DNA of 19,492 bases, from contig JALLPB010000232.1 in NCBI GenBank assembly GCA_036939975.1, forward strand, positions 1-19,492. The letters are read 5' to 3'. The notes beneath the pieces were generated by a model. The model ran no database searches and was not told where the DNA came from. It was given only the letters and a program-made list of their open reading frames with translations. The stretch is from Cyclostephanos tholiformis (lineage: Eukaryota; Bacillariophyta; Thalassiosirophyceae; Thalassiosirales; Thalassiosiraceae). Positions 16,678-19,492 of this stretch are shown one piece after another; the first letter of the stretch is position 1, and each line of letters begins with the position of its first letter. The position numbers were made by a program, and so were the translations under genes.

Positions 16678-18218
16678 TTATCCCTCGATCTCCGCGTCTA
16701 TTACTCCTGCTATCTGTTTTGGAGCAGCACGGTTATAACTTGGACCTTTCCCAAGCATCCACCCCGACACCTCGTCAACCAGTGTATCAAGCATATCCTC
16801 ATTACCAAATGAAGCGTTTTGGAATCCACCAGTGAACTGATTCGCCATATCTCTCGCATCGTTCGGCAAGTCGTCCAATCCAAATTTGAGAAACACGGGC
16901 TATGAAACATGTCGCGAGCGACGAAGTTGTCGAGAGGAGGTGATGTATTTCAGCAGGTGGTGAGATAAAAATAATATAACATTCGTCCAAGACAATGACA
17001 CTAACTCACGGTCAGGTGCGTTCCTGGTAAATACGAAACAGAAGGTCGCACCGCCCCGCCTCCTACGAAGCAATCGAGAAATCTCTCGGTGCTGTCCAAG
17101 TCATCGTCATCGAAGCAGAACATGCGGATTTTCTTCAAGACGTCACCGTCGAACTTGCTTTTCAGGATCTTATCCATATCGTTCGGGGATGGCGTGAATT
17201 CCAGTCCGACCGCGGACACCGCCATCCCCGCCAAATCGAAGAGGGCATCGAATGGAGTCGACGACGACGATGATCCCATCCCGCCCTTGACTCTCATCTC
17301 TCTCACAAAGGATCGCGCCATGGTGATTGTCTCGGCGAAGCCGAAATTGTTGTAGCTCACGAATCCGACGCCCGATAATTCCTCCCCAATGCCCGTGGCG
17401 GCGATGCCTATGGAATGGAGCTTCGCACCGAGAGAGTGACCGATCGCGAACTTGGGCAGGCTCGACGGATATCCCCGCCCGTTGACGTCCTCGCAGATTA
17501 TCACGGCGTTCTTCATCCGTTTCACCGCCCTTCGCGCGATATCGAAGTGATCCAATCCTACCACGTACGGAACGGCCACGATTGACGCGTTCAATTTAGA
17601 TGCGAGTTTCTTGCAGAAGGCCGAGTACGAAATGTGCGGAAATTGGCCGAGTACCGCCCCGCCCAGGAAGAAGATAATGCACGACGGCATTGCCCCCGAG
17701 GCCGGCTCCAGGAGGTATACGATTTCCGACGAGGAAGAAGGGGGGGAGGAGGAGGAGGAAGAAAAAGGAGATGACGACCCCCCGCTGCCGAATTCGTCGT
17801 CGCCGCTGCCGCCGTCGCCAACGTCGAGGACGGTCCAATCGCCGATCCTCTTCCTCCCGCCGTCTCGATTAGTCGCCAGCCTCCATTCCTCGTCGAGCCT
17901 CGCCAAAGCCGTCGCCAGGTCACCGCCGATGGCGGCACCTCCGACATAGTCCGACTCGTCGTCGTCATCATCGTTATTCCGCAAGCGCAATGGCGACGCG
18001 CGGTAGTATGTACTGCCGATGTCGTTCGTTGTGGGACTGTTGCGATGGGCTAGTCGATTCGAGTAGCCATCATCCTTCCCACATAATCGTCGTCGCGCGG
18101 CGGTCGATGACGACGATAATATCGACGGGCCGGTGGGGGATGTGAAGCAAACGGAGCGGCGCAGGGTCAAGAGCAGCAATGCGATGGCAGAAGAAGCGCG
18201 GATCATAATGTTGTTCAT
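16678..18218 (-). CDS. Plastid-type DUF1350 alpha/beta-hydrolase-like protein (two exons)
   Basis: Exons are 18218-17010 and 16899-16678, joined across a 110-nt intron (donor GTGAGT, acceptor TTTCATAG, phase 0), giving 476 residues. The join reads PGTHLT|PVFLKFGL and restores a motif continuous in the family. DUF1350 proteins occur in cyanobacteria and plastid-bearing eukaryotes; their reaction is unknown. The core contains IIFFLGGAVLGQFPHISYS (about 182-200), VAVPYVVGLDHFDIAR and AIGHSLGAKLHS. GHSLG (260-264) is a nucleophile elbow with Ser262 as the candidate nucleophile. The N-terminus MNNIMIRASSAIALLLLTLR is a signal peptide followed by SVC|FTSP, a diatom plastid-entry motif. The frame is open further upstream only from a GTG, so the ATG at 18218 was used. 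Between targeting sequence and core lie low-complexity Ser/Asp/Gly runs (about 82-165). Confidence 0.85.
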
Positions 18219-18347
18219 ATCGGATGCGGATCCGCGACCGCTAATGGGTAATGGGTGTCGAGGAAAAACCACGCTCCCGCCATTTTTCCTAATAGAGTGG
18301 GCTTACACTCAAAATTTGGAAGGAAACCCGGGGGATCGCCCTGGGGA

Positions 18348-18355
18348 TGACGTCA
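18348..18355. promoter_or_regulatory. CRE-like palindrome TGACGTCA
   Basis: The full cAMP-response element palindrome lies about 130 bp upstream of the DUF1350 start codon. In diatoms TGACGT-type elements bound by bZIP factors are known from CO2- and light-responsive promoters of plastid genes. Here it is position and sequence only; an additional half-site ACGTCA occurs near 18645. Confidence 0.45.
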
Positions 18356-18392
18356 CATGGAAACTCTCCGACTGCCCCCAAATGGCATTTCT

Positions 18393-18417
18393 GGGGCAAA
18401 AATCCAATTTTTGACCC
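18393..18417. repeat. Hairpin 1
   Basis: GGG-g-CAAAAAT pairs with ATTTTTG-a-CCC across a CCA loop, giving 10 bp with one mismatch. TGCCCC just upstream (18373-18378) can also pair with GGGGCA in its left arm, so alternative folds exist. Confidence 0.6.
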
Positions 18418-18420
18418 AAA

Positions 18421-18450
18421 AGTGCCCCTGTAGCCCTCTACAAAGGGACT
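18421..18450. repeat. Hairpin 2 (imperfect)
   Basis: AGT, CCC and TGTAG pair with CTACA, GGG and ACT around the loop CCCT, with small internal bulges; 11 bp in all. It starts 3 bp after hairpin 1. Confidence 0.45.
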
Positions 18451-18805
18451 GGTACAACAATCCCCCAGCCCCCCCCAGGCCGGCCCCCTCTCTCCCTCTG
18501 CCCCTTCTCTCCTCTTTCTTTCATCATCAACCGAAGCCGAAGCTCCTTGCCTCCTCCTCCCGCTGCCTCCTCCTCGTGCCCCCGTCTTTGTCCTGTGCTC
18601 CTCCCCTCGCCATCATTGTCGATGTCATTTTGCGATGAAATCCAACGTCATCACTTTCCCCCCCTACTGCCATTACCCCTCTCCCCCTCCTTCATCATCA
18701 TCATCACATCATTGTGTTGTTATCAATGTCATCATCATTGTCATTTTTGTCATTATCGCCGTCATCGTGGAATTTTGTACATACTGGAGCATACCCAAAA
18801 TTCTT

Positions 18806-18832
18806 TTTGTGTTTGTGAATCACAAACACAAA
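18806..18832. repeat. Hairpin 3: perfect 12-bp stem
   Basis: TTTGTGTTTGTG pairs perfectly with CACAAACACAAA across a 3-nt AAT loop. This is the longest perfect stem seen in the window. Confidence 0.8.
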
Positions 18833-19081
18833 TTTGCAAAATAATTTCTGTGCGTTGACACAAACCTTCTCCATGACTCACATTTTTTGTGCATCACCAA
18901 AAAAACCACACACACCTACCATATCTTGCAAGCGGCAGCTCATCGAAAGTAGGCTACACCTCCCTGCCTCAATCAACTGATGCGGCTCTTGTACCACCTC
19001 CTCCTCCTCTATCTTACTCACGGGGAGCGAAGGAGGAGGATTCTTTGGGCTGCTTCTCCTTGCAAGCACTAGCGGTACAGA

Positions 19082-19103
19082 AAAGACTTCTTTAGAAGTC
19101 TTT
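19082..19103. repeat. Hairpin 4: perfect 10-bp inverted repeat
   Basis: AAAGACTTCT and AGAAGTCTTT are exact reverse complements separated by TT; physically this would be a 9-bp stem with a TTTA loop. Confidence 0.8.
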
Positions 19104-19163
19104 CCATTGAGGAGCATCGACGTAGATATCAAAACATCCCTCGATGTGCTCTTCTCCCACTTG

Positions 19164-19185
19164 AACTTTTGCCCTGGCAAAAGTT
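19164..19185. repeat. Hairpin 5: perfect 10-bp inverted repeat
   Basis: AACTTTTGCC and GGCAAAAGTT are exact reverse complements separated by CT. It lies 60 bp from hairpin 4. Confidence 0.8.
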
Positions 19186-19298
19186 GCTTGCATCGAGAAA
19201 TGATCAGGTATATATTACCATGATGGGCTTTGATTGCAATTCGTTTGATTACATCCTCTCATGTTTTATTCCCTTTTTTGTTAACAGCTTAACAGCTA

Positions 19299-19318
19299 TT
19301 GGCGGTCGTGACCGCCAA
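19299..19318. repeat. Hairpin 6: perfect 9-bp stem followed by T-run
   Basis: TTGGCGGTC and GACCGCCAA are exact reverse complements separated by GT. Six T residues follow at 19320-19325, so the plus strand looks like an intrinsic-terminator or Pol III stop structure. Just upstream, TTAACAGC occurs twice in tandem (19281-19296). Confidence 0.75.
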
Positions 19319-19435
19319 CTTTTTTACAAGCTTCGTAGATGAGTAGTTTCACCACGAATTTTTATCCGTTCACAGAGTTAGATAGCTAGAAAAATTGCTG
19401 AGCTCTTCGGCTTTAATTCTTGTCTTTCGACCTTT

Positions 19436-19468
19436 CTACGCAGCTCGTTGCTTCGATGAGCTGAGTAG
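19436..19468. repeat. Hairpin 7 (one mismatch)
   Basis: CTAC-g-CAGCTC pairs with GAGCTG-a-GTAG, 10 bp with one mismatch, plus a possible G-T closing pair, around a loop of about 9-11 nt. It lies close to the window edge. Confidence 0.55.
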
Positions 19469-19492
19469 AGGGTCCGTTTCGTGCCTTTTGAA

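Larger units (their letters stand above)
18219..19492. other. Gene-poor right end with promoter, pyrimidine tract and hairpins
   Basis: I find no convincing gene in these 1274 bp. The part next to DUF1350 should be its promoter. A C/T-rich tract occupies about 18451-18720, then TCAT/GTCAT-rich sequence runs to about 18770. Several tight hairpins, listed separately, are spread from 18393 to 19468. A minus-strand stretch ending at a good donor (CC|GTGAGTAAG, last exon base 19022) could be an exon of a gene entering from the right, but no frame in it looks like a known protein. Confidence 0.5.

Noticed and set aside
18219..18272. Upstream extension of the DUF1350 frame
   Set aside because: It would start at GTG, and the ATG at 18218 begins a good signal peptide.
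18357..18638. Pro/Ser-rich plus-strand frames in the pyrimidine tract
   Set aside because: Low-complexity translation of a C/T-rich tract; no domain and no consistent frame.
18878..19180. 100-residue minus-strand frame
   Set aside because: It begins at a non-ATG codon, crosses a good splice donor at 19021, contains two of the hairpins and matches no protein I know. It could be an exon of a gene entering from the right, but there is no positive support.
19378..19491. Open minus-strand frame of 37 codons running in from the right edge
   Set aside because: It is too short to judge, has no recognisable motif, and overlaps hairpin 7.

Overview
The window looks like nuclear DNA of a photosynthetic stramenopile, most likely a diatom. 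Three things support this. At least two proteins have a hydrophobic signal segment followed by a plastid-entry motif with Phe at +1 (SIA|F in CPN20, VC|F in the DUF1350 protein). Introns are few, short (68-230 nt) and GT-AG, with GTAAGT/GTGAGT-type donors. Genes are closely packed. The call rests on protein style and targeting motifs; no species can be named.

From left to right: a degenerate piece of VPS36 (minus, about 197-369); a tRNA-Cys(GCA) (minus, 487-559); VPS36 of ESCRT-II (minus); plastid co-chaperonin CPN20 (plus); an NPPY-type adenine-methyltransferase-like protein (minus); a chorein-N/VPS13-ATG2-like lipid-transfer-type protein (plus); a class IV PLP aminotransferase-like protein (minus); a two-exon SAM-methyltransferase-like protein (plus); a six-exon RTF1 homologue of the Paf1 complex (minus); a Qc-SNARE of the syntaxin-8/SYP5 type (plus); and a two-exon plastid-type DUF1350 alpha/beta hydrolase (minus). 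From VPS36 onward the nine protein genes alternate strand perfectly. Each therefore shares a short head-to-head promoter with one neighbour and a tail-to-tail 3' region (56-246 bp) with the other.

The genes do not form one pathway. They are housekeeping functions: endosomal sorting and fusion (VPS36, SNARE), lipid transfer, plastid protein folding, transcription elongation, and two unassigned methyltransferases. Exon joins for RTF1, the second methyltransferase and DUF1350 were worked out by hand from phase and splice-site consensus.

Two things stand out. First, the RTF1 homologue carries an N-terminal extension of about 234 residues built from acidic Ser/Asp/Glu blocks and eight Gly-Lys-Gln motifs resembling pieces of histone tails. 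Second, the gene-poor right end (18219-19492) holds a series of tight hairpins, four with perfect stems of 9-12 bp and loops of 2-4 nt, whose role I cannot assign. A truncated VPS36 copy and a palindrome-rich bidirectional promoter (10196-10365) are further points of interest.
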